Assembly: GCF_001746415.1 (NCBI RefSeq)
Contig: NZ_MEHJ01000001.1
Span: 8,004,501-8,068,500, forward strand
Source of the DNA: Streptomyces agglomeratus
GTDB lineage: Bacteria > Actinomycetota > Actinomycetes > Streptomycetales > Streptomycetaceae
DNA: 64,000 nt
Direction of reading: 5' to 3'
Position numbers and translations under genes: made by a program. This document shows, piece after piece, positions 63,881-64,000 of the stretch. The first letter of the stretch is position 1, and each line of letters starts with the position of its first letter. The notes under the pieces are model-generated. The model ran no database searches, was not told the DNA's origin, and was given only the letters and a program-made list of their open reading frames with translations.

Positions 63881-64000
63881 CCCGTTTCGGCAGCCTCAGC
63901 AGGATTGGGCGGCCGGATGCCGCCCGCGCGTGCCATCGGCTGACCGCAGGCACCCGTACTCCATCGGGTGACTTTCCCGCACGGCACCGGTCGGCCGGGG

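Overview
The window is high-GC DNA with the codon bias and gene families of a Streptomyces. Examples are an actinobacterial-type integration host factor, a DUF1918 protein, an EACC1/caspase pair, terpene synthase debris and plasmid-style DNA ligase remnants. There are many insertion sequences of at least five types (IS3, two IS5 groups, IS701, ISL3 and a Tn7-like element), many broken genes, and duplicated fragments of ligase and helicase-associated genes. This looks like a chromosome arm or a large linear plasmid rather than the conserved core; that placement is inference. I saw no rRNA, tRNA or CRISPR array.

Positions 368-7604 form a compact extracellular polysaccharide locus. It holds UDP-glucuronate decarboxylase, a cellulose-synthase-like GT2 membrane glycosyltransferase, UDP-glucose 4-epimerase (galE) and UDP-glucose 6-dehydrogenase (ugd). 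A convergent gene encodes a right-handed beta-helix lipoprotein that could trim or modify the polymer. Together they would make UDP-Gal, UDP-GlcA and UDP-Xyl, polymerise at the membrane and process the product outside.

Positions 7918-18789 are a nest of transposons around one ATP-grasp gene. An IS3-type element abuts its 5' side. An IS5-type element sits inside it with a CTCAG target duplication. A Tn7-like element (11900-18780, TGT...ACA ends, multiple internal end repeats, TCCGC target duplication) sits at its stop codon. Removing the last two in silico restores an open frame ending in TAG. The Tn7-like element keeps a TnsA-like gene and only the start of a TnsB-like gene. Its cargo is a tightly coupled three-gene operon around a TPR-CHAT protease, flanked by two proteins I do not recognise: a candidate undescribed conflict or defence system.

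Positions 19000-40030 are a mixed accessory zone. It has an ArsR repressor with two clear operators and a divergent monooxygenase, a GNAT enzyme, a lipoprotein, a caspase-PQQ-propeller protein with its EACC1 partner, a truncated DUF3732 gene, a DUF4041-GIY-YIG gene, and wrecks of alpha/beta hydrolase, terpene synthase and FG-GAP genes. Next come an integration host factor paralogue and a second coupled CHAT operon (CHAT, zinc ribbon, membrane protein), followed by a truncated third CHAT relative.

Positions 41000-64000 hold a dense GC-rich repeat region, a HEPN-like protein, more IS elements, a lipase-like hydrolase divergent from a beta-propeller-like protein, a frameshifted ATP-dependent DNA ligase, a small protein joining a tail-sheath-like N-terminus to a beta/gamma-crystallin domain, and a membrane protein with a Pro/Glu tandem repeat. 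It ends with a secreted ricin-type lectin and a GHKL ATPase fused to a Shedu-like nuclease. Several genes are broken by one-base losses in G or C runs, so some pseudogenes may be sequencing errors.
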